This document shows positions 18,118 to 27,208 of a stretch of DNA of 64,000 bases, piece by piece. Each line of letters begins with the position of its first letter. Within the stretch, counting starts at the first letter, position 1. The DNA comes from CAVWDU01 sp963840725 (GTDB lineage: Bacteria; Pseudomonadota; Gammaproteobacteria; Pseudomonadales; Halieaceae), in contig CAWIZY010000016.1 of assembly GCA_963840725.1 (NCBI GenBank), forward strand, positions 558,001 through 622,000, given 5' to 3'. The translations under genes were made by a program, and so were the position numbers. The notes beneath the pieces are model-generated. The model was not told the origin of the DNA. It searched no databases and saw nothing but the letters and a program-made list of their open reading frames with translations.

Positions 18118-19410
18118 ATGAATGTACTGATCATCGGGAGCGGCGGGCGCGAGCACGCACTGGCCTGGAAAGTCGCACAATCGCCCAGGGTCTCCGCCGT
18201 CTACGTGGCGCCGGGGAATGCCGGCACCGCGGCAGAGTCGGGGGTTACCAATGTCGATCTGGACCCCATGGACTTTCCGGCCCTTGCTGAATTTGCCGTT
18301 GCCAGGGACATCCACCTCACCCTGGTAGGTCCGGAGGCGCCATTGGTAGCGGGTATTGTCGACTTTTTTGCGGCGCGGGACCTGCGTTGCTTCGGGCCGC
18401 GACAGGGCGCGGCGCAGCTTGAGGGCTCCAAAGCCTTTACCAAGGATTTTCTGGCCAGGCACGAGATTCCTACGGCTGACTATGGCAATTTTACCGAATT
18501 GGAGCCGGCCCTGGCCTACCTCCGGGAGCGAGGTGCCCCCATTGTAGTCAAGGCAGATGGCCTCGCTGCGGGCAAAGGCGTCATCGTGGCTACTACACTG
18601 CAGGAAGCGGAGGCAGCGGTGACCGATATGCTCTCTGGCAACGCCTTCGGTGACGCCGGTTGTCGGGTAGTGATAGAAGAGTTCCTCACCGGGGAGGAGG
18701 CCAGTTTTATCGTCATGGTAGACGGCGAACACGTGCTGCCCATGGCGACCTCCCAGGACCACAAGCGCATCGGAGAGGGCGATACCGGCCCCAATACCGG
18801 AGGCATGGGGGCTTACTCTCCAGCCCCGGTGGTTGATGACGACACTCATCAACGCGTTATGGAGCAGGTGATTCTGCCCACGGTACGCGGTATGGCCAGC
18901 GAAGGAAACGCCTACACGGGCTTCCTCTACGCAGGTCTTATGATCAGCCCCGACGGTGAGCCGCGCGTGATCGAGTACAATTGCCGTTTTGGCGACCCCG
19001 AAACACAACCCATCATGGTGCGGCTGAAGTCGGACCTGGTGGACCTTTGTGACGCTGCGCTGGACGGCAAGCTGGATCAGGCACAAGCCGACTGGGACGA
19101 ACGCTGTGCCATTGGCGTGGTCCTGGCGGCCGGCGGCTATCCTGGCAGTTATACCAAGGGGCAGCCCATCGTTGGACTGGATTCAGACCTGGGCGAGGAC
19201 GTCACTGTCTTTCATGCCGGCACCGCCGTGCACGACGGCCAAGTGGTCACCAGTGGCGGCCGGGTTCTCTGTGTGACCGCACTGGGCGCCAACATTACTG
19301 CAGCCCAGCGTACCTGCTATGCCGCCGCAGACAAAATTCACTGGAACGGCGTGACTCTCCGCCGTGACATTGGTTGGCGGGCCGCAGCGCGCTATAGTAC
19401 CGAGACTTGA
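18118..19410 (+). CDS. purD: Phosphoribosylamine-glycine ligase (GAR synthetase)
   Basis: 430 residues, ATP-grasp ligase that joins glycine to phosphoribosylamine in purine synthesis. It begins MNVLIIGSGGREHALAWK at the ATG at 18118, the usual PurD N-terminus. The in-frame extension upstream to 18022 is Arg/Pro filler. Other motifs are FGPRQGAAQLEGSKAF, ADGLAAGKGVIVA (ATP binding), HKRIGEGDTGPNTGGMGAYS and EYNCRFGDPETQ (metal ligands). Complete and of normal length. Confidence 0.96.
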   Translation: MNVLIIGSGGREHALAWKVAQSPRVSAVYVAPGNAGTAAESGVTNVDLDPMDFPALAEFAVARDIHLTLVGPEAPLVAGIVDFFAARDLRCFGPRQGAAQLEGSKAFTKDFLARHEIPTADYGNFTELEPALAYLRERGAPIVVKADGLAAGKGVIVATTLQEAEAAVTDMLSGNAFGDAGCRVVIEEFLTGEEASFIVMVDGEHVLPMATSQDHKRIGEGDTGPNTGGMGAYSPAPVVDDDTHQRVMEQVILPTVRGMASEGNAYTGFLYAGLMISPDGEPRVIEYNCRFGDPETQPIMVRLKSDLVDLCDAALDGKLDQAQADWDERCAIGVVLAAGGYPGSYTKGQPIVGLDSDLGEDVTVFHAGTAVHDGQVVTSGGRVLCVTALGANITAAQRTCYAAADKIHWNGVTLRRDIGWRAAARYSTET

Positions 19411-19432
19411 TTTCGTGACACGGAGCCACCCC

Positions 19433-20080
19433 ATGCAACCCAGACGTCTGTCTCTGGTCGACCGTCTACTCAGTGAAGCCGACTCAGCCTTGCGCACCCT
19501 GAGTATGCGCGGCGGACACAGCGCCGAGCGCGCCTCTCCTGCTGAGGGTCACGCCGACACCGAATTGACACCGGAGGAACGCAAGCACGTCGCCGGCCTG
19601 ATGCGGGTCAACCATACGGGTGAGGTCTGCGCCCAGGCGCTCTATCAGGGTCAGGCGTTAACGGCGCGACTGCCCCGGGTGCGCGAGGAAATGGAACAGG
19701 CCGCTGCGGAGGAAGTGGACCACCTGGTATGGTGTGAAGAGCGGCTCACAGAGCTGGGGGGGCGCACCAGCTACCTCAATCCAGCCTGGTACGCAGCGTC
19801 TTTTTTGTTAGGTGCGACAGCGGGCGCCATCGGCGACAATGTCAGTCTGGGATTTGTGGCGGCAACCGAGGAGCGGGTCAGCAACCATTTGCGCGATCAC
19901 CTGCAGCAACTGCCGGAACAAGACCGCAAGTCACAGCTTATCCTGCAGCGGATGCTGGAAGATGAAGAACGCCACGGACGCAATGCCCTGGAGGCCGGCG
20001 GCAGCGAGTTCCCGGCACCGGTTAAAAATGCGATGACCCAGGTATCGCGCCTGATGACCGAGACCAGTTACTGGGTGTAA
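19433..20080 (+). CDS. coq7: Demethoxyubiquinone hydroxylase
   Basis: A 215-residue membrane-associated di-iron enzyme that hydroxylates demethoxyubiquinol in aerobic ubiquinone synthesis. The di-iron carboxylate ligands are visible as NHTGEVCAQALYQGQ, EEVDHLVWCEERL and MLEDEERHG, with a hydrophobic stretch (AASFLLGATAGAIGDNVSLGF) that sits on the membrane. The ATG at 19433 has CGGAG seven bases upstream. Presence implies an oxygen-using respiratory chain. In Pseudomonas coq7 also sits near osmC-crp-trpCDG. Confidence 0.95.
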   Translation: MQPRRLSLVDRLLSEADSALRTLSMRGGHSAERASPAEGHADTELTPEERKHVAGLMRVNHTGEVCAQALYQGQALTARLPRVREEMEQAAAEEVDHLVWCEERLTELGGRTSYLNPAWYAASFLLGATAGAIGDNVSLGFVAATEERVSNHLRDHLQQLPEQDRKSQLILQRMLEDEERHGRNALEAGGSEFPAPVKNAMTQVSRLMTETSYWV

Positions 20081-20159
20081 TACCCAAGCTGTCGCGCTGC
20101 CGCTCCGTTCTGTTCAGGCGGCGTTTCAGACGGCCTCTCGGCTCTTCTATCGGCCCGAC

Positions 20160-20594
20160 TTATACGCCAGACTTGTCAAATGCCACGATCTCATAGCTGT
20201 GGCTTATGGCTACCCCGGCAGCCCCCAGCATGATTGAGGCGGAGCAATACTTCTCCGCCGAAAGCTCCACTGCACGGCGCACCTGGCTTTCTTTCAGGGC
20301 GACCCCGGTGACCACAAAGTGCATGGCGATACGGGTGAATACCGCCGGCACCGCGTCGGCCCGGTCGGCTTCCATTTCCACGCGGCAGTCCACGACCTGT
20401 TGTCGTGACTTTCGCAACATCGCCATCACGTCATAGGCTGAACAGCCGCCGACGCCTAACAGCAGTGTCTCCATGGGCCGGACACCCAAATTGCGCCCGC
20501 CCTGATCAGCTGCACCATCCATAACCAGGGTATGGCCGCTCCCGGACTCACCGAGAAACATCGCGCCATCCACCCATTTGACCGTTGCCTGCAT
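20160..20594 (-). CDS. OsmC/Ohr-family protein (OsmC-like subclass)
   Basis: A 144-residue OsmC-fold protein. The two conserved cysteines are Cys51 in GVGGCSAYDV and Cys117 in AEKYCSAS, the thiol-peroxidase pair of the superfamily. The family dimerises to form active sites that reduce organic hydroperoxides, although the YhfA/OsmC-like subclass with this sequence style is less well characterised. It is convergent with coq7 and divergent from crp; the 177-bp gap to crp holds both promoters. The same osmC-like/crp neighbourhood occurs in Pseudomonas. Confidence 0.88.
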   Translation of the reverse strand: MQATVKWVDGAMFLGESGSGHTLVMDGAADQGGRNLGVRPMETLLLGVGGCSAYDVMAMLRKSRQQVVDCRVEMEADRADAVPAVFTRIAMHFVVTGVALKESQVRRAVELSAEKYCSASIMLGAAGVAISHSYEIVAFDKSGV

Positions 20595-20771
20595 TGCTCT
20601 TTCCTTTTAATCGGCTGCGCGACAGTGTAATGCATCACCAGAGACCACGCATGGGCGGATCAGCGTCGTTTTCTGTACTAAAGGACAGATTGCGGCTTAA
20701 ACTGCCTCTGCCGCTGAGTTAGACTTGTAAAAAATCCTGACACAGCCGCGCCAGTGGCAAGGAGCAGTCAC

Positions 20772-21416
20772 ATGATCAAACCTCAGGTCACCAACGCCAT
20801 CCCCAACGTCGAGCAATTTCTGCGCCATTGCCAGCGCAAGGACTACAGGGCCAAGAGCGAGATACTGACCGAGGGTGCGCTCAGCGATACGCTCTACCTC
20901 ATCCTTGACGGATCTGTTTCGGTGATGGTCGAAGATGACGAAGATGCCGATCACAAGATGGTCGTCTCCTACCTGAACCCCGGTGACTTCTTCGGTGAGA
21001 TGGGCCTGTTTGGAGCCGACGGCGAGGTGCGTAGCGCAGCGATCGTAGCCAAAAACCAATGTGAGGTCGCAGAAATCTCCTACGAGCGCTTCCACCAGAT
21101 TCGCAGCCAATTCCCCGATATCCTGTTCGCCATTGCGCGCCAGATGGGGGTCCGTCTGCGCCAGACTACCCTGAAGCTCAAGAACCTGGCCTTTGTCGAT
21201 GTTGCGGGCCGCATCGCCCACAGCCTGCTGGATCTATGCAAGGAACCCGATGCCATGACTCACCCCGATGGCATGCAGATCAAGATCACCCGACAGGAAT
21301 TGGGCAAGATCGTTGGCTGTTCCAGAGAAATGGCAGGCCGGGTACTCAAGTCTCTCGAGGAAGACGGACTGATTTCCGTGGCCGGGAAAACCATCGTGGT
21401 GTTCGGAACCCGCTAG
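20772..21416 (+). CDS. crp: cAMP-activated global regulator, CRP/Vfr family
   Basis: 214 residues. The cyclic-nucleotide-binding beta-roll includes PGDFFGEMGLFG and the following RSAAIVA segment (ligand-contact Glu/Arg). The long dimer helix and a winged helix-turn-helix (ITRQELGKIVGCSREMAGRV, about residues 165-185) follow. The ATG at 20772 is about eight bases from AAGGAG; the six-residue upstream extension to 20754 is unlikely. It is convergent with trpC, and the two stops share the bases CTAG at 21413-21416. Placement beside trpGDC matches Vfr of Pseudomonas. Confidence 0.95.
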   Translation: MIKPQVTNAIPNVEQFLRHCQRKDYRAKSEILTEGALSDTLYLILDGSVSVMVEDDEDADHKMVVSYLNPGDFFGEMGLFGADGEVRSAAIVAKNQCEVAEISYERFHQIRSQFPDILFAIARQMGVRLRQTTLKLKNLAFVDVAGRIAHSLLDLCKEPDAMTHPDGMQIKITRQELGKIVGCSREMAGRVLKSLEEDGLISVAGKTIVVFGTR

Positions 21417-22232
21417 CGAAACAGCTCCCGTAACCTGGCGCCGGGGTCAGTGGCGCGCATAAAGGCCTCGCCCACCAGGAAAGCGTGTACGCCGTGCTCT
21501 CGCATCAGCGCCACGTCCTCTGTGCTGTGAATACCACTTTCGGTGATCGCAAGCCTGTCCCCGGGGATCAAGGGCAGCAGTTCAAGACGTCGCTTCCAAA
21601 CGGGTTTCAAAGCTGTGCAAGTCGCGATTATTGACCCCTACCAGGGGCGTATCGAGGGCGAGCGCGCGCTCCAGTTCGGCCCTGTCGTGAACCTCAACCA
21701 AAACATCCAGGCCTAACTCCCGGGCGCAATGCTCAAGTTCCCGTAGCTGCCCATCTTCAAGCGCGGCGACGATCAACAGAATCGCGTCGGCTCCAATAGC
21801 ACGCGCCTCCACCACCTGGTAGGGATCGACAATGAAGTCCTTGCGCAGTGCGGGAAGATCACAGGCGGACCGCGCCTCCTGCAAAAAACTGTCGGCACCC
21901 TGGAAAAAGTCGATATCGGTCAAGACAGACAAGCAAGTCGCCCCTCCCTGCTGATAACTCGCAGCAATCTCTTTTGGGATGAAATCGGGGCGTATAACGC
22001 CCTTGCTCGGGGAGGCCTTCTTGACCTCCGCAATCACCGCCGGGCCGCCTTCGTTGACAGCGCGAACCATAGCGGCGGCAAAACCCCGCGTCGGTGATTG
22101 CTCAGCAGCTCTTCGTTCAAGGCTGGCGAGGCTGTGCGCCGTCCGCCGTTCGGTCACTTCCTGACGCTTGCGGGTCAGGATATTGTGCAGAAAAGTCGGT
22201 GGACGATCTCCACCGGTTGCGACCTGGGTCAT
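21413..22232 (-). pseudogene. trpC: Indole-3-glycerol-phosphate synthase, one frameshift near 21593
   Basis: TrpC makes indole-3-glycerol phosphate in tryptophan synthesis. From the ATG at 22232 the frame reads normally (EVKKASPSKG with the catalytic Lys, LRKDFIVDPYQVVEARAIGA, VGVNNRDLHSFETRLEA). It then meets a stop, while the rest of the TIM barrel (LELLPLIPGDRLAITESGIH to LRELFR) continues one frame over. Removing one base near 21593 restores a 272-residue protein, the normal length. Nothing else is damaged, so this is either a very recent mutation or a single-base sequence error. The ATG overlaps the trpD stop as TAATG. Confidence 0.88.
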
Positions 22233-23276
22233 TAGTCCTCTCCACGCTGCAAAAGATGGGTGAAATCAATAAATTCCTTAAGCTTCTCCATCGCCTGGCC
22301 GCTGGCAATCAGATCCTCCGCCATGGCGACACCGTCAGCGAGTGTGACCGCGATACCACTGACATAAATACAGGCGCCCGCATTCAGCGCGATAATGGCT
22401 GCGGCCTTGGCCGCAGTCTCCTGATCGGACCCGGAAAGGGCGGAGCGAATAAGGGCCGCAGACGCGCCACTGCCAGTGACAGAAAGTCCGTCAAGGTTTT
22501 CGTCGCGTGATACCGAAGTCCTCCGGGCAGATGCGGTAACTAGTGATAGTGCCCGCTTTAAGCTCGGCCACCGAGGTCGGTTCGGCAAGGGAGATCTCAT
22601 CCAGCCCGTCTGCGGAATGCACCACCATGACATGCTCGCTACCCAGGGTCTTCAGCACCTGCGCCACAGGCTCGCACAAATCCGGCGAAAACACCCCGAT
22701 CAGCTGGCGCCTGACCCCGGCAGGGTTAGTGAGAGGTCCGAGAATATTGAAAAGCGTGCGCATACCCAGTTCACGTCGCGGGCCGATGGCATAGCGCATC
22801 GCGCGATGATGCGCAGGAGCGAACATAAAGCCGACACCCACTGCGTCGATCGCACGACTGATCTGCCCGGGACCGAGGTCCAGCGGTACACCCAGATACT
22901 CCAGCACATCAGAACTACCGCTGGTACTGGAGACCGAACGATTGCCGTGCTTGGCTACTCTGGCACCCGCAGCGGCGGCCACAAAACTGGCCGCGGTGGA
23001 CACGTTAAACAGGTTCGCGCCATCCCCACCCGTACCCACGAGATCCACCAGATGATCACCGCTGACGGCAACCGGTGTCGCCAATTCTCGCATCACCTGT
23101 GCCGCACCGGCGATTTCGTCCGGCGTCTCGCCTTTCATCCGCAGTGCCACCAGCAGAGCGCCGATCTGCGCGTCACTGGCTCCACCCGACATAACCTCGC
23201 GCATTACAGTAGCCGCCTCGTCTCTGCTGAGGTCCTCGTGCCGCACGAGTCGTTCTAGCGCGCTTTGCATATCCAT
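22232..23276 (-). pseudogene. trpD: Anthranilate phosphoribosyltransferase, one frameshift near 22508
   Basis: TrpD transfers phosphoribose from PRPP to anthranilate. The N-terminal 255 codons are intact and include the PRPP signature GTGGDGANLFNVSTA, KHGNRSVSSTSGS, and the PEDFGI segment. One extra base near 22508 then shifts the frame, and the remaining part (RDENLDGLSVTGS to THLLQRGED) follows in the next frame. Corrected length is 347 residues, as in pseudomonads. It lies between trpG (9 bp upstream) and trpC (overlapping), so the operon layout is preserved. A sequencing or assembly error is likely, given that trpE and trpG are intact. Confidence 0.88.
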
Positions 23277-23285
23277 CCGTCTACC

Positions 23286-23864
23286 CTACTGGTTTAGAAA
23301 ATTTCGCAGCAAATCGTGGCCGTGATCGCTGAGGATGGATTCCGGGTGAAACTGCACGCCCTCCAGCGCCAGTTCCCGGTGGCGCAACCCCATAATCTCA
23401 TCGATCGCACCCGCTGAAGTTTCGGTCCAGGCCGTGATCTCCAGACAATCGGGCAGGCCATCCCGGGCGACGATGAGACTGTGGTAGCGGGTCGCCTCGA
23501 AGGGCTGGCTGAGTTCCCGGAAAACACCCTCGCCACGGTGGTGAATGGCCGAGGTTTTGCCATGCATCACCTGGCGCGCGCGAACCACTTCTGCGCCATA
23601 GACTTGCCCGATACACTGGTGGCCCAAACAAATACCGAGCAGGGGAATCCGGCCCGCGAAACGCTCTATAACGGCCATTGAAATTCCGGCTTCGTTGGGT
23701 GTGCAGGGTCCCGGCGAAATGACGATTTTGTCCGGCGCCAGTTCATCAATCGACGCAAGGTCGATTTCGTCATTGCGCACCACCCGTACGTCAGTGCCCA
23801 GTTCACCCAGGTACTGTACGATGTTATAGGTGAAGGAATCGTAATTGTCGATCATCAGCAGCAT
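23286..23864 (-). CDS. trpG: Anthranilate synthase component II (glutamine amidotransferase)
   Basis: 192 residues, class I glutamine amidotransferase that feeds ammonia to TrpE. It starts MLLMIDNYDSFTYN. The oxyanion and nucleophile motif is GICLGHQCIGQ (catalytic Cys near residue 79), and the His/Glu of the triad lies in GVQFHPESILS near the C-terminus. It is separated from trpE by the C5-epimerase-like gene rather than adjacent. The 129-bp gap upstream should contain the trpGDC promoter. Confidence 0.96.
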   Translation of the reverse strand: MLLMIDNYDSFTYNIVQYLGELGTDVRVVRNDEIDLASIDELAPDKIVISPGPCTPNEAGISMAVIERFAGRIPLLGICLGHQCIGQVYGAEVVRARQVMHGKTSAIHHRGEGVFRELSQPFEATRYHSLIVARDGLPDCLEITAWTETSAGAIDEIMGLRHRELALEGVQFHPESILSDHGHDLLRNFLNQ

Positions 23865-23993
23865 GCTAGCTCTGCCCCTTGTTTAACACGATGTGCAGGA
23901 CCGTGGGCATCCTGCCAAGCCGACAGCCTGCGCCGCAGCAGGGATTGTTCAATCTGAAAAGCCCGCTATTGTCCATTAACACGACGAGCCTGG

Positions 23994-25442
23994 CTACCGA
24001 TTTAGGTACTGAAAACTGCCCGAATCAGGGAGGGCCGCGCCTGCACGGGCGCACTCATTGACCCACTTGTTGCTGTACAGTTGGTCCAATTCTGCCCCCA
24101 TATCATAGATGAAATTCAATTCTCTCAGTGCGATCACATCCCGCCCTCCGGTCGCGATACGTATCTTCGCCGCATCGACCTGATTGTAGGAACCGTCCAG
24201 CACAAAGGTATGGGCTATTGCCTCGTGGTGGCGCGACTTGAAGGCATAGGTATCGGTCAACTTCATGTCAGCGGACACCCACTTGCCACCGATCGACAAC
24301 TGCAAGGTGAAACGCGTGTTGGAAAACTTCTCCCCTGCGCTGACCAGAACCAGTTTGTATAGCTTATCTGCACTGCGGGTAAAGGAAACAGTCAGCTCGG
24401 CGGGATATTGAGAGGCACTCCAATAGGTCCCGTAAGTCCAGTTCCCGTCGGTAAGGTTAGCAACCCCATGCTGGTCTGGCTCAACGGTGTGACTCGCGAC
24501 AATGCTATGCACTTTTCTGGTTTCAGGACTGTCTTTAAAGACGCCCATATGTTGCACATAAAACTGATGTGCCCAGTTCCAGAACAACTGATCTCCGGTA
24601 GCCCGATAAAGCCACATCAGTTGGCTGACGTGAAGTGCGTGATACCGTCCTCCCGTGGCGGAAGCAATGCCATGCTGTGTTGTCTGATTACTGGACTGGC
24701 TGTAATAACTGTTAAACCCGGCGTCGAATGTAGGCAGGTGCTCCCGCATTGCCTCTACACCCTGATCGAACAGTACTTTTGCCCGCACACTGCCTGTGCC
24801 GCAGTAGTAATGATGCAGGCCGCCCAGCGCAAAAAGAAAGCCGTTCAGCACATGTTTTTCAGGGGAGCTGGGGTACTCATCATACCAGTAGGAATTGCCC
24901 CAGGGTGAGCGCACGCCGCCCCCTGCAACATTGGCCTCGAAGGAGGCCAACAGGCCGCTCTCCACAGCGAGGTATTTGCTATCGCCAGTCAGTGAGTAGG
25001 CCTGCAGCATCACGGAGAGCCCAAACCCCTGCGACATGGCAGAGAGCCAATGTGAATTCAGATTGTAATTTGAGCCCGCCAGCGCATCGTTGGTGTACCA
25101 GCCCCCGTAATCGCCATTGTGCTCAAAATTCGCCAGCAGCCAATCTGCCAATTTCAGGAAATAGTTCCTCGAGGACTCATCCCTTGAGGCAAAATAATGG
25201 TTGTAGTAATCCAGAGCAATTTGCGAAATTCTAACGGGGTAGTAAATCAGCTTGCCATTGAAATTCAGCAGTGGGATCCCGTCGTCGTCAAGCTCAGCGT
25301 CCGCATGCTTTTCTATCTTGCCGCTCACCAGAGGGTAGGGCTCCGCGAGCTGAAGCGCCCCCCCAAATGCACTGTGAGACAACACTAAAACGCTGAAAAA
25401 AACCCGATACCGGAGCGGCGATGGTGGACCTTGGAGCGGCAT
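23994..25442 (-). CDS. Secreted D-glucuronyl C5-epimerase-like protein with a C-terminal discoidin-like region
   Basis: 482 residues with an N-terminal signal peptide (hydrophobic VFFSVLVLSHSAFG). The central part (about 55-310) fits the glucuronyl C5-epimerase (alpha/alpha-barrel) family: YYPVRISQIALDYYNHY, then NSYWYDEYPSSPEKHVLNGF and LFALGGLHHYY, then FNSYYSQSS. These enzymes convert D-glucuronate to L-iduronate in heparan-type chains. The tail (about 330-440) begins NLTDGNWTYGTYWSASQYP and resembles a carbohydrate-binding F5/8 (discoidin) fold. ATG 25442 is six bases from GAGGTG. The gene looks more AT-rich than its trp neighbours, suggesting transfer. Family call is firm; the natural substrate is unknown. 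Confidence 0.8.
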   Translation of the reverse strand: MPLQGPPSPLRYRVFFSVLVLSHSAFGGALQLAEPYPLVSGKIEKHADAELDDDGIPLLNFNGKLIYYPVRISQIALDYYNHYFASRDESSRNYFLKLADWLLANFEHNGDYGGWYTNDALAGSNYNLNSHWLSAMSQGFGLSVMLQAYSLTGDSKYLAVESGLLASFEANVAGGGVRSPWGNSYWYDEYPSSPEKHVLNGFLFALGGLHHYYCGTGSVRAKVLFDQGVEAMREHLPTFDAGFNSYYSQSSNQTTQHGIASATGGRYHALHVSQLMWLYRATGDQLFWNWAHQFYVQHMGVFKDSPETRKVHSIVASHTVEPDQHGVANLTDGNWTYGTYWSASQYPAELTVSFTRSADKLYKLVLVSAGEKFSNTRFTLQLSIGGKWVSADMKLTDTYAFKSRHHEAIAHTFVLDGSYNQVDAAKIRIATGGRDVIALRELNFIYDMGAELDQLYSNKWVNECARAGAALPDSGSFQYLNR

Positions 25443-25519
25443 AAACACCTCGGAGAATCGTGGCCCCGGCTGATTCGTGCTGGCCCAACAGGCGGAGGCT
25501 GGCGTTACGAATCGACCGG

Positions 25520-27019
25520 CTATTCAGGCTGTGGGTGGCTGGTTCCGGCAAGCACCATAGCCGCGGCACGGAACATGGCACGGGCCTTGTTCCGGGTTTC
25601 CTTCCATTCCAGCTCCGGCACCGAGTCGGCGACGACGCCGCCGCCGGCCTGTACGTAAAGGCGCCCGTCCTTGATCACCGCCGTTCGGATGGCAATTGCG
25701 GTATCCATATCACCCGCCCAGGACAGATACCCGACAGCACCGCCATAAATGCCGCGCTTTACCGGTTCCAATTCATCGATGATTTCCATGGCCCGGATTT
25801 TCGGGGCACCGCTCAATGTGCCAGCCGGCAGGGTCGCCCGCAGCACGTCGATTGCAGACCGACCGGGCCGCAAGCGGCCAGTGACATTGGAAACAATGTG
25901 CATCACGTGGGAATAGCGCTCGACCAACATCTTCTCAGTCAACGACACGGATCCGATTGTGGCAATGCGGCCCACGTCATTGCGACCCAGGTCAATCAAC
26001 ATCAGATGCTCGGCAATTTCCTTGGGGTCGGCGAGCAGTTCGGCTTCCATCGCGGCATCCTCAGCTTCATCACGCCCCCTGCGACGAGTGCCGGCAATTG
26101 GCCGCACCGTGACCAACCCCCCCTCGAGCCGCGCGAGAATTTCTGGTGAGGAGCCAACAATCTGGAAATCCCCGAGATCAAGAAAATACATATACGGCGA
26201 GGGGTTCAGGTTGCGCAGTGCGCGATACAAATTGAGCGGAGGCGCCTTGAATGGCAGGCTCATACGTCGGGACGGGACAACCTGCATGACATCACCCGCC
26301 AGCACGTATTCCTTCACTTTATCCACGCCGGCCTCGTAATCGACGCGGGACACGTTGGACTGCGCCAACCCCTCGAGCTCGGCGCTGTTGCTGTCACCCA
26401 GCGCGACCTCGGGCAAGCCTGGCATGGGCTGACGCAACTGCATCGCCAGTTCATCAAGCCGGACATTGGCCCTCTCCAGCGCGCCATCCAGTGTGGGATC
26501 GACATTGACCACCAGGCGAATGGTCCCCGCCAGGTTGTCAAAAACCAGGACTTCCTCAGAAACCATCAACAGGATGTCGGGCGTACCCAGGCAATCAGGC
26601 GGCGCACCGTCACGTAATCTGGGCTCTACATAGCGAACCGTGTCATAACCGAAATAGCCTACCAGGCCACCGTGAAAAACCGGCAAGTTGTCTTGAGGTG
26701 CTGCCCGGAAGCGGCCCTGGAACGCTTCGACATAGGCAAAAGGGTCATCCACCTCCAGCTGCTCAACCCGCTCGTCGTGCTCCCAGACTTCGACTCGAAA
26801 CCCAAATACCTTGAGCACCTGCTGACAGGGCAGACCGATAATGGAATACCGCCCCCACTTCTCGCCGCCCTGCACGGATTCGAAAAAGTAGGAATACGGA
26901 CCCTCGGCCAACTTGCGATAGGTGCTGATAGGCGTCTCGAGATCCGCCAGCACTTCCCGACTTACGGGAATACGGTTGTAATCCTGAGCCGCCAGTGCGG
27001 CGAAATCCTGCGGATTCAT
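25520..27019 (-). CDS. trpE: Anthranilate synthase component I
   Basis: 499 residues, chorismate-utilising enzyme that makes anthranilate with TrpG. The N-terminal regulatory region contains the tryptophan-feedback element around LETPISTYRKLAEGPYSYF (ESVQGG follows). The catalytic domain has PSRRMSLPF, PSPYMYFLDLGDFQIVGSSPE, RPIAGTRRRG, LIDLGRNDVGR and SGAPKIRAMEII, all conserved. Rpe lies upstream on the same strand after 189 bp. A phosphoglycolate phosphatase gene, often found between rpe and trpE in relatives, is absent here. Confidence 0.97.
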   Translation of the reverse strand: MNPQDFAALAAQDYNRIPVSREVLADLETPISTYRKLAEGPYSYFFESVQGGEKWGRYSIIGLPCQQVLKVFGFRVEVWEHDERVEQLEVDDPFAYVEAFQGRFRAAPQDNLPVFHGGLVGYFGYDTVRYVEPRLRDGAPPDCLGTPDILLMVSEEVLVFDNLAGTIRLVVNVDPTLDGALERANVRLDELAMQLRQPMPGLPEVALGDSNSAELEGLAQSNVSRVDYEAGVDKVKEYVLAGDVMQVVPSRRMSLPFKAPPLNLYRALRNLNPSPYMYFLDLGDFQIVGSSPEILARLEGGLVTVRPIAGTRRRGRDEAEDAAMEAELLADPKEIAEHLMLIDLGRNDVGRIATIGSVSLTEKMLVERYSHVMHIVSNVTGRLRPGRSAIDVLRATLPAGTLSGAPKIRAMEIIDELEPVKRGIYGGAVGYLSWAGDMDTAIAIRTAVIKDGRLYVQAGGGVVADSVPELEWKETRNKARAMFRAAAMVLAGTSHPQPE

Positions 27020-27208
27020 GGCTGAGTTCCTGGTGAGACAGAGCGCGATGCATCCGCGCCTGACATGCGGCTACCCTGGCCTGCTGACAGGCTCGCGTGC
27101 CTGACAACTGCCCGGCATTCCATTATCGGCCGCAAACACGGCTCCTCCCTGTACCCACTGCCGCGGCATTGTACCTTGGCGCCAGGGCGTGACAAGACGA
27201 CTTCGACT

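Noticed and set aside
27020..27208. Tryptophan attenuator leader near trpE
   Set aside because: This stretch is downstream of rpe and upstream of trpE on the minus strand, but no short ORF with tandem Trp codons or terminator/antiterminator pair was found.
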